Origin: Acaryochloris sp. CCMEE 5410
Lineage (GTDB): Bacteria; Cyanobacteriota; Cyanobacteriia; Thermosynechococcales; Thermosynechococcaceae
Reading direction: 5' to 3'
Assembly (NCBI RefSeq): GCF_000238775.2
Contig: NZ_AFEJ02000002.1
Coordinates: 1,783,501 to 1,847,500 of the forward strand
Length of the DNA stretch: 64,000 nt
Every line of letters starts with the position of its first letter. Within the stretch, counting starts at the first letter, position 1. The notes beneath the pieces were generated by a model. The model did not search any database and was not told the origin of the DNA. It was given only the letters and a program-made list of their open reading frames with translations. Shown piece by piece: positions 44,909-54,839 of the stretch. A program made the position numbers and the translations under genes.

Positions 44909-46612
44909 ATGCTAAGACTGGAACATATAAGTAAGGTCTACCCCACGGGCGAAATCCTCAAGGATGTGAATTGGGAGCTAAAGCCTGGCGATCGGATTGG
45001 CTTAGTGGGAGTCAATGGTGCAGGTAAATCCACTCAACTCAAGATTATTGCTGGCGAAGTTGAGCCAACCTCAGGAGAAGTCATTCGTCCCAACAGCCTG
45101 CATATTGCCTATCTCAACCAGGAGTTCGATGTTGTCACGAGTCGAACGGTACGGGAAGAATTTTGGACCGTTTTTACAGAAGCCAACCAAGTTCAGCAAC
45201 AGCAGCACCACATCCAACAGCAAATGGAAAGTGCTGATCCAAATGCCCTCGACGACTTAATCCATCAACTGGATCGGCTACAGCGCCAGTTTGAGGCCCT
45301 TGATGGCTACGGCTTAGAGTCTCGCATTGAAAAAATCTTGCCGGAGATGGGCTTTAGCGCTGAGGATGGAGACCGCTTAGTCAGCGCCTTTAGTGGCGGT
45401 TGGCAAATGCGAATGTGCTTAGGCAAAATCCTGCTGCAAAGCCCCGATATTTTGCTACTGGACGAGCCAACGAACCATTTAGATTTAGAAACTATTGAGT
45501 GGTTAGAAACCTATTTAAAGGGACTCACAACCCCCATGGTCATTGTGTCCCACGATCGCGCCTTTATGGATCGGCTCTGTAACCGCATTGTCGAAACCGA
45601 ACAGGGAGTGGCAACCGCTTATTTGGGCAACTATTCTGCCTATATCCAACAGAAAACAGAACAGCAGTCGGCCCAACTCAGTGCTTTTGAACATCAGCAA
45701 AAAGAACTTGAAAAACAGCAGGCCTATGTCGATCGGTTTCGCGCCAGCGCCACCCGCAGTACCCAGGCTAAAAGTCGCGAAAAACAGCTCAATAAAGTCG
45801 AGCGCATAGAAGCCCCGACTGCCGACGTCCGCACCCTCAAGTTTCAGTTCCCTCCTGCCCCTCGCAGTGGTCGGGAAGTCGTCATCGTCAAGGATATGGT
45901 TAAAACCTATGGAGACGATATTCTTTTCCTAGGGGCCAACCTCTTGCTGGAACGGGGCGATCGGGTGGCCATCTTAGGCCCGAATGGGGCCGGGAAATCC
46001 ACCCTTCTCCATATGCTGATGGGAACGGAGCCCCCCGATGAAGGGACCGTCAAATTTGGAGAGCATAACGTTATTCCAGGGTATTTCGAGCAAAACCAAG
46101 CTGAGGCTTTGGATCTGTCAAAAACTGTGATGGACACCATTCATGATGAAGTGCCTGACTGGAAAAACGAAGAGGTTCGAACGCTGTTGGGCCGCTTTCT
46201 TTTCAGTGGTGAAACTGCGTTCAAACAAGTGGAGGCCTTAAGTGGAGGGGAGAAAGCTCGCCTGGCTCTAGCAAAAATGCTGCTCAGTCCCGTCAACTTA
46301 CTTATTTTGGATGAGCCGACCAATCACCTCGATATTCCCGCAAAAGAGATGCTAGAAGCGGCATTACAGGATTATGACGGCACGGTCGTGATTGTCTCCC
46401 ATGACCGATATTTCATCTCCCAAGTCGCAACTAAGATTGTGGAAATCAACGAGGGAGAATTGATTCTCTATCGGGGTGATTATCAGTACTACCAGGAAAA
46501 ACTAGCGGCTGCAGCCGAGAAAGCCAAGCAAGAGAAAATTGCCTCTGAGAAAGCAGCCAAAGCTGAAGCAAAGCGAGCCAAGAAACGCAAGAAAGCTAAA
46601 GCCAAAGTTTAG
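44909..46612 (+). CDS. ABC-F family ATPase
   Basis: 567 residues with two ATPase domains and no membrane segment. Domain one: Walker A GVNGAGKST (about 36), signature FSGGWQMRM (about 155), Walker B LLLDEPTNHLD. Domain two: GPNGAGKST (about 354), LSGGEKARLALA (about 440), LLILDEPTNHLD. The linker between them (about 225-300) is a Gln/Lys-rich helical pair and the C-terminus is a Lys/Ala-rich helix. ABC-F proteins act on the ribosome; Uup/YheS-like members are the nearest resemblance. It starts at 44909 after a long untranslated lead. The following hairpin probably ends the transcript. Confidence 0.9.
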   Translation: MLRLEHISKVYPTGEILKDVNWELKPGDRIGLVGVNGAGKSTQLKIIAGEVEPTSGEVIRPNSLHIAYLNQEFDVVTSRTVREEFWTVFTEANQVQQQQHHIQQQMESADPNALDDLIHQLDRLQRQFEALDGYGLESRIEKILPEMGFSAEDGDRLVSAFSGGWQMRMCLGKILLQSPDILLLDEPTNHLDLETIEWLETYLKGLTTPMVIVSHDRAFMDRLCNRIVETEQGVATAYLGNYSAYIQQKTEQQSAQLSAFEHQQKELEKQQAYVDRFRASATRSTQAKSREKQLNKVERIEAPTADVRTLKFQFPPAPRSGREVVIVKDMVKTYGDDILFLGANLLLERGDRVAILGPNGAGKSTLLHMLMGTEPPDEGTVKFGEHNVIPGYFEQNQAEALDLSKTVMDTIHDEVPDWKNEEVRTLLGRFLFSGETAFKQVEALSGGEKARLALAKMLLSPVNLLILDEPTNHLDIPAKEMLEAALQDYDGTVVIVSHDRYFISQVATKIVEINEGELILYRGDYQYYQEKLAAAAEKAKQEKIASEKAAKAEAKRAKKRKKAKAKV

Positions 46613-46618
46613 GAGTGG

Positions 46619-46643
46619 CCTGCGGTAAAGTCGCAGGTGTTTT
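46619..46643 (+). terminator. Likely terminator after ABC-F gene
   Basis: CCTGCG, a seven-base loop, then CGCAGG, followed by TGTTTT. The stem starts seven bases after the stop codon of the ABC-F gene. The stem is short, so the call is moderate. Confidence 0.5.
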
Positions 46644-46741
46644 AGGCCATTGACCAACACCTTAGATCCTGGTGCAAGGTATCCGATGGTCTATTTTTCT
46701 CCGTGCTAGAGTATGGTCTGGTGGCGATCTTTCAGCATTAT

Positions 46742-48523
46742 ATGGTGTTTAAAAATTTTACGTATCCAGCTGTGGCGTTTATGGGAGTTGCAGCCGTTGC
46801 AATTGCACCTCATCCCGCCCAAGCCCTCAGTCCTGACCAAATTAGTGGCATTGCCAAGCAAGTCACGGTGCTCATTGATGGTCAAAATCCTGGATCAGGG
46901 GTCATTATCAATCGGAATGGCGATACCTATACAGTCCTCACGGCGTTTCATGTAGTCGGTACCCCCGATGAATACGATGTCGTCACTCCCACCGATCAAC
47001 GCTACAAATTAGACTACAAAACCGTTAAACGCTTACCGGGTGTCGACTTAGCCGTTCTCAAATTTAAGAGCAATAAAACCTATAAGGTTGCCGACCTGGG
47101 GAACTCCACCCAAGTACAAGAAGGGAAGCCCATCTATGTGGCTGGATTTCCGCAGCCCACCCAAGCCATTAACTTATCCATTTATCGGTTTACAGAAGGG
47201 CGACTCACGGCCAACTCATCGAAACCCTTAGCCGATGGTTATGCCCTGGTTTATAACAATTCCACCCGACCCGGTATGAGTGGTGGCCCCGTCCTCAATG
47301 ACCAAGGTGCCCTAGTCGGCATTCATGGTCGCTCAGATGCTCAGCAACAGGGCAATGTCTACTTCAAAAATGACACCAACTTAGGGATTCCCATCGATAC
47401 CTTCTCAACGATGGCCCCTCAAATAGGGGTGAAGTTAGATTCAATTCCCGGGCCCTCGACCCCTAGCACATCCATTCCCTCAACTGTTCCTGCACGCCCA
47501 CCCACGCCGCCGGTCCCTCAAGGACCAAGGGCAGGGGATTTTTACCTCCAGGCCACTGATAAGTTGCAACGGGGAGACTCCCAAGGTGCTTTACGGGACT
47601 TGAACCAAGCGATAAGCCTAAATCCCAATTATGCCAGTGCCTATGGCGACCGAGCCACGATCAAATTCCAGCAAGGCGATCGAAAAGGGGCGCTCGCGGA
47701 CTTAGACCAAGCCATCCAGATTGATCCTCAGTTAGCGGACGCCTACGGCATTCGCGGACTGTATCGAGTGGTTACAGGCAATATTCGTGGCGCTCAATCC
47801 GATGTCGAGAAAGCGGTTCGTCTCAAACCTGAGATCGGCTATGCTTCTCGAGGCGTGGTGCGCTGGTATCGCAGTGATTTGGCAGGCGCTCAATCTGATT
47901 TTGACCAGGCGCTCAGTCTCAAGGATTCGTTCAAGGACGCCTATGCCGTCCACTATTTTCGTGGGTTTGTCCGGTGGCAGCTGGGCAATTTTGATGGTGC
48001 CCTCCAAGATCTCAATCGCTCCATTCAGCTGAACCCCAAATATCTAGAAGCCGTCGGCATTCGAGGGATTCTGCGATTCCAAATGGGGGATGAGGTTGGC
48101 GCTTTACGAGACTTTGATGAAGGTATTCGCATCAACACGGGCAGTAGTGATATCTACACCATCCGCGGCATGATTCGCCTCACCCAGGGCGATAGTCAAG
48201 GCGCGATCTCTGATTTTGATCAAGTGATTCGCATCCAGCCCGGCAACGTCGCGCTAGCAGATATGTATGGCAGTCGGGGGATTGCCTACTTCCAGGCTGG
48301 TAATGATGAACAAGCCTTAGCCAGTCTTCGCCAGGCCGTTCAACTTGCCAAAGATGCCGGAAGCCGAGAATCCTATCAAAAGTTAGGCAACGCTATCAAC
48401 AACATACAATCTCAGCCTGCTTTACGCCCTAAGATGAAGGCCTATATTCAGACCTTTATGCAAAGCTACCTAAAACGATATATCGGCCAGTATGTGCAGT
48501 CCTATCGTCCGTTGCAGGGCTAA
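46742..48523 (+). CDS. Secreted trypsin-like serine protease with TPR repeats
   Basis: About 593 residues from ATG 46742, chosen because MVFKNFTYPAVAFMG then ends in a signal peptide cut site (PHPAQA); the frame is open to a GTG at 46703. The protease domain shows the full triad: LTAFHVVG (His), GVDLAVLKF (Asp) and RPGMSGGPVLN (Ser). A Pro/Ser/Thr linker (about 240-265) leads to six or more TPR units, each with the D-[FL]-D/N-[QR] A-I pattern, such as GALRDLNQAISLNPNYASAY. It is expected in the periplasm or thylakoid lumen. The TPRs suggest docking of partner proteins; its substrates are unknown. Confidence 0.87.
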   Translation: MVFKNFTYPAVAFMGVAAVAIAPHPAQALSPDQISGIAKQVTVLIDGQNPGSGVIINRNGDTYTVLTAFHVVGTPDEYDVVTPTDQRYKLDYKTVKRLPGVDLAVLKFKSNKTYKVADLGNSTQVQEGKPIYVAGFPQPTQAINLSIYRFTEGRLTANSSKPLADGYALVYNNSTRPGMSGGPVLNDQGALVGIHGRSDAQQQGNVYFKNDTNLGIPIDTFSTMAPQIGVKLDSIPGPSTPSTSIPSTVPARPPTPPVPQGPRAGDFYLQATDKLQRGDSQGALRDLNQAISLNPNYASAYGDRATIKFQQGDRKGALADLDQAIQIDPQLADAYGIRGLYRVVTGNIRGAQSDVEKAVRLKPEIGYASRGVVRWYRSDLAGAQSDFDQALSLKDSFKDAYAVHYFRGFVRWQLGNFDGALQDLNRSIQLNPKYLEAVGIRGILRFQMGDEVGALRDFDEGIRINTGSSDIYTIRGMIRLTQGDSQGAISDFDQVIRIQPGNVALADMYGSRGIAYFQAGNDEQALASLRQAVQLAKDAGSRESYQKLGNAINNIQSQPALRPKMKAYIQTFMQSYLKRYIGQYVQSYRPLQG

Positions 48524-48562
48524 GGGCAACCATGAGGCCCAGCCAGAAGGGATTCTCCACTC

Positions 48563-49168
48563 ATGTTGGTAGAGGTTAGCCCTCTACAGGCCCAAGACTT
48601 AGCCGATGCAGTGGCCTTAGATCTGCAAATTTTTGGGGGCTGGTGGAGCTTGCAAGGGTACCAGCAGGAATTAGACCGGCTGAGTAGTACTTTATTGGGA
48701 CTAAGAGTGCGCCGGGAGCGCTCAGCTTCTACTGTCCCTCATGATGAAACATCGTCCTCCCCTCCCTTAGTCGGTATCGGCTGTCTCTGGCGAGTCGAAG
48801 ACGAAGCCCATATTACGATGCTGGGTATACACCCTCAATATCAAAGTCGAGGGCTGGGCCAAGCCTTACTCACATCCCTCTTAGCATTGGCCAGGCTGGA
48901 GCAAGCCAACCGAGCCACGTTAGAAGTCAATGTTGCCAACTCGGCGGCCGTGAAGCTGTACCAAAAATTGGGGTTCAAAACCGCTGGGCGGCGGCCCCAT
49001 TACTACGACAATGGTGAGGATGCCCTCATCCTATGGCAAGGAAGTTTACAGGCCCCTCAATTTCAGCAGTCGCTTGAGGAATGGCAACGGGATACTGAGC
49101 ATCGACTCGCCCGATGGGGGTGTACAGGTCTAAATCTGATCTGGGGTGAACCTAAGGCAAGCTCTTAA
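48563..49168 (+). CDS. rimI: Ribosomal-protein-alanine N-acetyltransferase (RimI-like)
   Basis: 201 residues, GNAT fold. HITMLGIHPQYQSRGLGQAL (about 91-110) has the acetyl-CoA loop Q-S-R-G-L-G, and TLEVNVANSAAVKLYQKLGF (about 124) is motif B of RimI-type enzymes. Such enzymes acetylate the N-terminus of ribosomal protein S18. Longer than E. coli RimI (148), with an extra C-terminal tail and an inserted Ser/Pro-rich piece near residue 60, as seen in cyanobacteria. The exact target is by family resemblance only. Confidence 0.85.
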   Translation: MLVEVSPLQAQDLADAVALDLQIFGGWWSLQGYQQELDRLSSTLLGLRVRRERSASTVPHDETSSSPPLVGIGCLWRVEDEAHITMLGIHPQYQSRGLGQALLTSLLALARLEQANRATLEVNVANSAAVKLYQKLGFKTAGRRPHYYDNGEDALILWQGSLQAPQFQQSLEEWQRDTEHRLARWGCTGLNLIWGEPKASS

Positions 49169-49396
49169 AGTAATTTCGTAATATCCACACCCCAGTTTGA
49201 TCATTTATGACCCAATTGTTGGAAAGATAAATCTACAATGGATCAAAGGAAAAAGCTGTTTTGGTCAAAAATAGGATTTTTCGTTTGCGAAAGCTCCTCA
49301 TCGATCCAGTGAGAATCCTTATGTAATCGCCAATTCAGCCGATCTATCGTGCTAAAATTGGGTTTACCAGCAAGCAGCAGGTTGTGGGAAAACGCC

Positions 49397-51865
49397 ATGT
49401 TTGAACGCTTTACAGAAAAAGCCATTAAAGTCATCATGCTGGCTCAAGAGGAAGCCCGCCGCTTGGGGCACAATTTTGTCGGCACAGAGCAAATTCTTTT
49501 AGGGCTCATTGGAGAAGGAACTGGCGTTGCCGCCAAAGTTTTGAAATCCATGGGGGTTAACCTTAAAGATGCTCGCGTTGAAGTAGAAAAAATTATCGGT
49601 CGCGGTTCTGGATTTGTTGCGGTAGAGATTCCCTTTACCCCCAGAGCCAAGCGCGTTCTCGAGTTGTCGTTAGAAGAGGCCCGCCAACTGGGTCACAACT
49701 ACATTGGCACGGAGCACTTGCTGTTAGGACTCATCCGTGAGGGTGAAGGGGTCGCCGCCCGTGTTCTAGAAAATCTTGGAGTTGACCTAGCGAAGGTACG
49801 CACCCAAGTCATCCGCATGTTGGGTGAAACAGCGGAAGTCTCTGCTGGCGGTGGTCAAGGACGCACCAAGACTCCAACCCTTGATGAGTTTGGCGCAAAT
49901 CTGACCAACTTGGCATCTGAAGGCAAACTCGATCCAGTGGTCGGTCGCCAGAAAGAAATTGAGCGAGTCATTCAGATCCTCGGCCGTCGGACCAAGAATA
50001 ATCCCGTTTTGATTGGTGAGCCAGGTGTGGGTAAAACTGCGATCGCAGAAGGTCTCGCCCAGCGAATCGCCAATGGGGATATTCCTGACATCCTGGAAGA
50101 GAAGCGCGTCGTCACCTTGGATATTGGTCTGCTGGTTGCCGGTACCAAATATCGAGGGGAATTCGAAGAGCGCCTCAAAAAAATCATGGATGAGATCCGT
50201 CAAGCCTCCAACGTCATTTTGGTGATTGACGAAGTTCATACCCTGATCGGTGCAGGGGCTGCTGAAGGAGCCATTGATGCTGCCAATATCCTCAAGCCTG
50301 CTTTGGCGCGGGGTGAACTCCAGTGCATCGGTGCCACTACCCTAGATGAGTATCGCAAGCATATTGAGCGGGATGCGGCCCTGGAACGTCGTTTCCAGCC
50401 GGTGATGGTGGGTGAGCCTTCTGTAGATGAAACCATCGAAATTCTCTACGGCTTACGCGAGCGCTATGAGCAGCACCATAAGCTCAGCATCTTAGATGAG
50501 TCATTAGAAGCGGCGGCCAAGCTCTCCGATCGCTATATTTCCGATCGCTATCTACCTGACAAGGCCATTGACCTAATTGATGAAGCTGGTTCTAGAGTTC
50601 GGTTAATTAACTCTCAACTTCCCCCAGCGGCTAAGGAATTGGATAAGGAACTGCGCAAAGTTCTGAAAGATAAGGATGATGCCGTTCGCTCCCAAGACTT
50701 TGATAAAGCCGGTGAACTGCGGGACCGCGAGATGGAAATCAAGTCCGAGATTAAAGCCATCGCTCAGAACAAAAAGTCGAGCGAGGACAATAAGGACGAT
50801 TCCCCCAAGGTCACGGAAGAAGATATTGCCCATATTGTGGCCTCCTGGACTGGCGTTCCCGTCAGTAAGCTGACGGAATCCGAATCTGAGAAGCTGCTGC
50901 ATATGGAAGATACCCTGCACCAGCGATTAATTGGTCAGGATGAAGCCGTCCGCGCCATTTCCCGAGCGATTCGTCGGGCCCGTGTGGGTCTCAAGAATCC
51001 CAACCGTCCCATTGCTAGCTTTATCTTCTCTGGTCCAACTGGGGTGGGTAAGACGGAGCTAACTAAGGCTTTGGCCACCTACTTCTTCGGGTCCGAAGAA
51101 GCCATGATTCGCTTAGATATGTCTGAGTACATGGAGCGGCACACGGTTTCCAAGCTAATTGGTTCGCCTCCCGGCTATGTCGGCTATAACGAAGGCGGTC
51201 AGCTAACCGAAGCAGTGCGACGACGGCCTTACACCGTGGTCCTTTTTGACGAGATCGAAAAGGCCCACCCTGACGTCTTCAATATGCTCCTGCAAATTTT
51301 GGAAGATGGTCGCTTGACCGATGCCAAAGGACGGACCGTTGACTTTAAGAATACCCTGCTGATCATGACCTCGAATATCGGGTCGAAGGTGATTGAGAAG
51401 GGTGGCGGTGGCCTCGGATTTGAATTTGCCGAAGATGAAGCGGATTCCCAATACAATCGGATTCGCTCCTTGGTAAACGAAGAGCTGAAGGGCTACTTCC
51501 GTCCTGAATTCTTGAACCGACTCGACGAAATTATCGTCTTCCGTCAGCTCAACAAGGATGAGGTCAAGGAAATTTCTGAGCTATTGCTGAAGGAAGTCTT
51601 CGTCCGCTTAGAAGAGAAGAGCATCACCTTAAATATCACCGAACGCTTCAAAGAGCGTTTAGTGGAAGAGGGTTACAACCCCAGTTATGGGGCTCGTCCC
51701 TTACGTCGGGCGATTATGCGCCTGCTGGAAGACACCTTGGCCGAAGAGATTCTCTCGGGGCGGGTGAAAGAAGGCGATACGGCCATCGTCGATGTAGACG
51801 AAGATCAGCAAGTTAAGATTGCCCCGGCTGAAAAACGGGAACTGCTGCCTCAAGCTGCAGAATAA
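49397..51865 (+). CDS. clpC: ATP-dependent Clp protease ATP-binding subunit ClpC
   Basis: 822 residues from ATG 49397 ([20 protein letters not shown]), the standard ClpC start; the frame is open 16 codons further. Two Clp-N repeats (about 1-150) come first. AAA+ domain one has [15 protein letters not shown] and [17 protein letters not shown]. The UVR-containing middle domain includes [22 protein letters not shown]+ domain two has [15 protein letters not shown] and [13 protein letters not shown]. It unfolds substrates for the ClpP/ClpR protease and works in protein quality control. It is the main, usually essential ClpC of cyanobacteria. A strong terminator follows. Confidence 0.97.
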   Translation: MFERFTEKAIKVIMLAQEEARRLGHNFVGTEQILLGLIGEGTGVAAKVLKSMGVNLKDARVEVEKIIGRGSGFVAVEIPFTPRAKRVLELSLEEARQLGHNYIGTEHLLLGLIREGEGVAARVLENLGVDLAKVRTQVIRMLGETAEVSAGGGQGRTKTPTLDEFGANLTNLASEGKLDPVVGRQKEIERVIQILGRRTKNNPVLIGEPGVGKTAIAEGLAQRIANGDIPDILEEKRVVTLDIGLLVAGTKYRGEFEERLKKIMDEIRQASNVILVIDEVHTLIGAGAAEGAIDAANILKPALARGELQCIGATTLDEYRKHIERDAALERRFQPVMVGEPSVDETIEILYGLRERYEQHHKLSILDESLEAAAKLSDRYISDRYLPDKAIDLIDEAGSRVRLINSQLPPAAKELDKELRKVLKDKDDAVRSQDFDKAGELRDREMEIKSEIKAIAQNKKSSEDNKDDSPKVTEEDIAHIVASWTGVPVSKLTESESEKLLHMEDTLHQRLIGQDEAVRAISRAIRRARVGLKNPNRPIASFIFSGPTGVGKTELTKALATYFFGSEEAMIRLDMSEYMERHTVSKLIGSPPGYVGYNEGGQLTEAVRRRPYTVVLFDEIEKAHPDVFNMLLQILEDGRLTDAKGRTVDFKNTLLIMTSNIGSKVIEKGGGGLGFEFAEDEADSQYNRIRSLVNEELKGYFRPEFLNRLDEIIVFRQLNKDEVKEISELLLKEVFVRLEEKSITLNITERFKERLVEEGYNPSYGARPLRRAIMRLLEDTLAEEILSGRVKEGDTAIVDVDEDQQVKIAPAEKRELLPQAAE

Positions 51866-51887
51866 TCAACGACCTGCTAATGCTGGA

Positions 51888-51918
51888 AAAGGGAAATCCG
51901 AAAGGGTTTCCCTTTCTT
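51888..51918 (+). terminator. Rho-independent terminator after clpC
   Basis: AAAGGGAAATCC, GAAA tetraloop, GGGTTTCCCTTT: twelve base pairs with one wobble, closed by a GNRA loop and followed by CTTGTT. It begins 23 bases after the clpC stop and ends before the cation exporter gene. Confidence 0.85.
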
Positions 51919-51949
51919 GTTAAGACCTCTCTCACGCTCAGGACGATCT

Positions 51950-52882
51950 ATGACCGCAGAGACCTCTATCTCCAGCCACTCCCACCATGACCATGAGTCC
52001 TGTGCTCACAGTCATGGCGTCATTGATCCGAGTTTGGCCAGTTCAGAACGAGGCCTATGGGCTGTTCAATGGTCGACGGCTGGGCTTTTAGTCACCGTTT
52101 TACTGCAGATGGGTGCCGTTTATCTATCCGGCAGTGTGGCACTACTAGCCGATTTACTGCACAATGTCGGCGATATCATCTGCGCTTTACCCTTGGGCAT
52201 TGCTTTTTGGATGGGGCGATGGTCGCCCAATCGCCGCTTTCAATATGGCTATGGTCGAGTTGAAGATCTAGCCGGGGTGATGATTATCCTGATTATTGCG
52301 GCTAGCGCTGTGGCCACAGGATACGAATCGATTCAGCGATTTATTCATCCCCAATCCTTGGATCATTTGGGAGCCGTTGCGATCGCAGCCGGTATCGGTT
52401 TTATTGGCAATGAAGCCGTAGCCCTCTTTCGCATTCGAGTCGGCAACGAAATAGGGAGTGCTGCCCTCGTTGCCGATGGCTATCATGCCCGAGTCGATGG
52501 CCTCGTTAGCTTAGCAGTCGTCATTAGTGCCGTGGGGTTATGGCTCGGCTATACCTGGGCGGATCCACTAGTGGGATTAGGAATTACCTTTGCATTAATC
52601 CATATCGTTTGGGAGTCTGGTCAGACGGTTTTGACGCGGTTACTAGATGGCGTTGAACCTGAAACAACCGAAGCGCTACAACAGGCCCTAGCCGGATATG
52701 ACTATAAAAATTTAAAGGCCCGATGGATGGGACATCAGCTTTATGCCCAAGTTTGTCTGGCGGTAGAACCTGAGATGAGTATGGGAGACGGGGATGCGAT
52801 CGCAAATCAGCTTCGCTCTCATCTTCACCAAGAAATTCCGTACTTATCAGACATCAGTATAGAGATGCAGCCAAAATCCTAG
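51950..52882 (+). CDS. Cation diffusion facilitator (CDF) metal exporter
   Basis: About 310 residues from ATG 51950; the frame is open to 51917. His-rich N-terminus (SSHSHHDHESCAHSHG) is a metal-binding segment. Six predicted helices carry the paired zinc-site motifs LADLLHNVGDII (helix 2) and VADGYHARVDGLVSL (helix 5), the H-x3-D pattern of Zn-transporting CDFs (ZitB/CzcD type). The C-terminal cytoplasmic domain (about 225-310) has the ferredoxin-like fold. It moves Zn or a related divalent ion out of the cytoplasm against H+. The metal cannot be set with certainty. Confidence 0.9.
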   Translation: MTAETSISSHSHHDHESCAHSHGVIDPSLASSERGLWAVQWSTAGLLVTVLLQMGAVYLSGSVALLADLLHNVGDIICALPLGIAFWMGRWSPNRRFQYGYGRVEDLAGVMIILIIAASAVATGYESIQRFIHPQSLDHLGAVAIAAGIGFIGNEAVALFRIRVGNEIGSAALVADGYHARVDGLVSLAVVISAVGLWLGYTWADPLVGLGITFALIHIVWESGQTVLTRLLDGVEPETTEALQQALAGYDYKNLKARWMGHQLYAQVCLAVEPEMSMGDGDAIANQLRSHLHQEIPYLSDISIEMQPKS

Positions 52883-53076
52883 CACTGAGGAGGCAGGCTC
52901 TACTTCAAACCTATGTCATTTCACCAAACCGTCTCGAATTACCAATTCCAGTTTCGCTAGGAGCCATCAACAGCCACATACTTCATTTTCCGTAACCTTC
53001 AGGCACAAGAATTCAGCCTATCTAGTCAGATGTTGTACAGTGATCTGCAAAATCTGAATTCCTAGGAGTTGAGCAT

Positions 53077-53505
53077 ATGCATCTTAACCTGGCAATGATG
53101 ATGGTATGGCTGTGTTTAGGGCTAAGTTTGGGATGGTTAGGGATATTACTCACCCTCACTACGGCCAATACTCTCCACAAGATTCAACCCAAACAATCCA
53201 GGAAAAAACTGTCCCTCCCCTTTAATTTCAAATCGTTCTGGCAAGGGTGGTCAGGTCAGATTCAACTTCCAGTCTCCAATCCAACCACCAGCACACTGCT
53301 GAAGAAGATTATCCCAACGGAACAGACTATCCCGACAGCAGCACTTACTCTCCATCATCCTCCCTTAGCCTGTGAGCTGAATATTAGATCCAGCTCCTTT
53401 AGCCCTAGCTGTTGTTTACTCCATACCAAACAGGGAACGCCACTCCATGGAGGTGCCATTTCGACACGGTTAACTCGGCTACGACGGATGGGAGTTCTGT
53501 TATAA
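53077..53505 (+). CDS. Hypothetical protein with one N-terminal membrane helix
   Basis: 142 residues, not recognised. Starts MHLNLAMMMVWLCLGLSLGW, one strong membrane helix (about 5-30), followed by a basic, Ser/Thr/Pro-rich soluble part without motifs, except a short Cys-containing end (FSPSCCLLHT). AGGAG sits nine bases before the ATG. No sign of an operon partner on either side. It may be a genuine small anchored protein or a decayed gene; nothing in the sequence decides this. Confidence 0.5.
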   Translation: MHLNLAMMMVWLCLGLSLGWLGILLTLTTANTLHKIQPKQSRKKLSLPFNFKSFWQGWSGQIQLPVSNPTTSTLLKKIIPTEQTIPTAALTLHHPPLACELNIRSSSFSPSCCLLHTKQGTPLHGGAISTRLTRLRRMGVLL

Positions 53506-53591
53506 AAGTCATCAATTGGGAGTATTTGACATAATTTGTAATAATTTGTTAGGGTGGTTGGCGGAAAGACCCAGGCAAAAAGTAAGTAATT

Positions 53592-53927
53592 ATGCTCAAA
53601 AAATTAATTGTTCCCTTGACCATCGCAGCATCCGTATTGTTTCAGTCTGCTGCCCTGGCTCAAACTGCAACTTACTACAGTGATTATTACCAAGGTCGCC
53701 AAACGGCATCTGGCGAAATTTTCGATACTTGGGGTAATACTGCAGCCCACCCCAGCCTACCCTTCGGTACTTGGGTTCAGGTTACCAATTTGAATAATGG
53801 CGCTTCAGTCAATGTCCGTATCAACGATCGATGCAACTGCGGAATTGACCTCAGCAAGGCTGCGGCTGGGCAGATTGGTCTGCTACAAACCGGCGTTGCA
53901 CCTGTTTCCATCCAAGTTGTACGGTAA
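53592..53927 (+). CDS. rlpA: RlpA-like double-psi beta-barrel protein, secreted
   Basis: 111 residues. Signal peptide MLKKLIVPLTIAASVLFQSA ends at ALAQT. The double-psi barrel has ATYYSDYYQGRQTASGEIFD (first part), AAHPSLPFGTWVQVTNLNNG and VRINDRCNCGIDLSKAAAG, giving the catalytic Asp and His positions of RlpA lytic transglycosylases. It lacks the SPOR domain of longer RlpA, so it would not bind bare glycan strands in the usual way. Gene name is by family; the short form is common in cyanobacteria. Confidence 0.85.
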   Translation: MLKKLIVPLTIAASVLFQSAALAQTATYYSDYYQGRQTASGEIFDTWGNTAAHPSLPFGTWVQVTNLNNGASVNVRINDRCNCGIDLSKAAAGQIGLLQTGVAPVSIQVVR

Positions 53928-54000
53928 GTGGCTGTCACCAACCGTTGAGTTGGAATAGATCCATCAAAATTTGCTCTGAATTGAGATTTTTATATTTCTA

Positions 54001-54029
54001 GAAGCCTCCTAACCGAGTTAGGAGGCTTC
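54001..54029. terminator. Bidirectional hairpin between convergent genes
   Basis: GAAGCCTCCTAAC, CGA, GTTAGGAGGCTTC: a perfect 13-base stem with a three-base loop. It lies between the RlpA gene (plus) and the hypothetical gene 54094-54699 (minus). On the minus strand it is followed by TAGAAATATAAAAA; no strong T-run follows on the plus strand, so the terminator role is likely rather than sure. Confidence 0.65.
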
Positions 54030-54093
54030 CGTGATCTCTACCCTGAAGTTCACAGTGCGGGTTCCGTGAAAGTTGAACATTAGAATACCTGGA

Positions 54094-54699
54094 TCAACGC
54101 TTCTGTTGCAGTTTTTGGAGGATGCGCAGAAGTAGAGGAATCCCGATCAGCGCAGACGCGATTAACGCCAATAGGATTTTTGCCAGATTCGCCGCTAATA
54201 TTCCTTGATAGAGATACCAGAGTACGCCCACCAGCACGATGGCCCTGAGGATCAGACTTTGGGTCGAATAGGTTATATTGCCTTTTTGCTTGGTTAATGG
54301 CAGTACGGATTGCGTTTCCCAAGCGCGATTTTTATTCAAACCAAATTGGTAATGGTCTCCTGCCACTGTAGAAATCTTGAGGACATATCCCCCCGTTAGG
54401 CTCAACAATACGGCTTCACTCACCGTTGCCAGAGGAATCTCCCAATCCCCACAGAATAGACTGGTTTCTGTCAGAATCAGCATGCCACGCCTAGACGCGA
54501 CCCATCCCAGCTCATACTGAACCGGAGTATCGGCCTCCATCTTTCTGGCTTTCGTCACACTTGCAGCGAGAATCTGAACATCAGGATGTTGCTTGCGGAA
54601 GGTCTGTAAGCGCAACGGAACCAGGTAAAACACGTAACACATCCCATGGCTAAACCCAATCAATATTTGTTCCAGCCAATCAGTAAGATAGGAAAGCAT
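54094..54699 (-). CDS. Conserved-looking hypothetical membrane protein
   Basis: 201 residues. One membrane segment near the N-terminus (ILIGFSHGMCYVFYLVPL), a soluble beta-rich middle (WVASRRGMLILTETSLFCGDW resembles a small PH/GRAM-like membrane-binding unit) and two helices near the C-terminus (IVLVGVLWYLYQGILAA and ILLALIASALIGIPLLL). I cannot name a family. It is convergent with the RlpA gene and divergent from ttcA. Confidence 0.65.
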   Translation of the reverse strand: MLSYLTDWLEQILIGFSHGMCYVFYLVPLRLQTFRKQHPDVQILAASVTKARKMEADTPVQYELGWVASRRGMLILTETSLFCGDWEIPLATVSEAVLLSLTGGYVLKISTVAGDHYQFGLNKNRAWETQSVLPLTKQKGNITYSTQSLILRAIVLVGVLWYLYQGILAANLAKILLALIASALIGIPLLLRILQKLQQKR

Positions 54700-54839
54700 G
54701 GCAGATTGTTAAAGTTCTATCCATCTCGATTTAGGAATGATACTGCCATCTAGATACAACCCCCTATCCTTCAGCATTTGCCCCCTCTGAGTGAACTAAA
54801 TATCCCCCAGTATTGATTGCTCTTTTGTCCAATCTGTTT

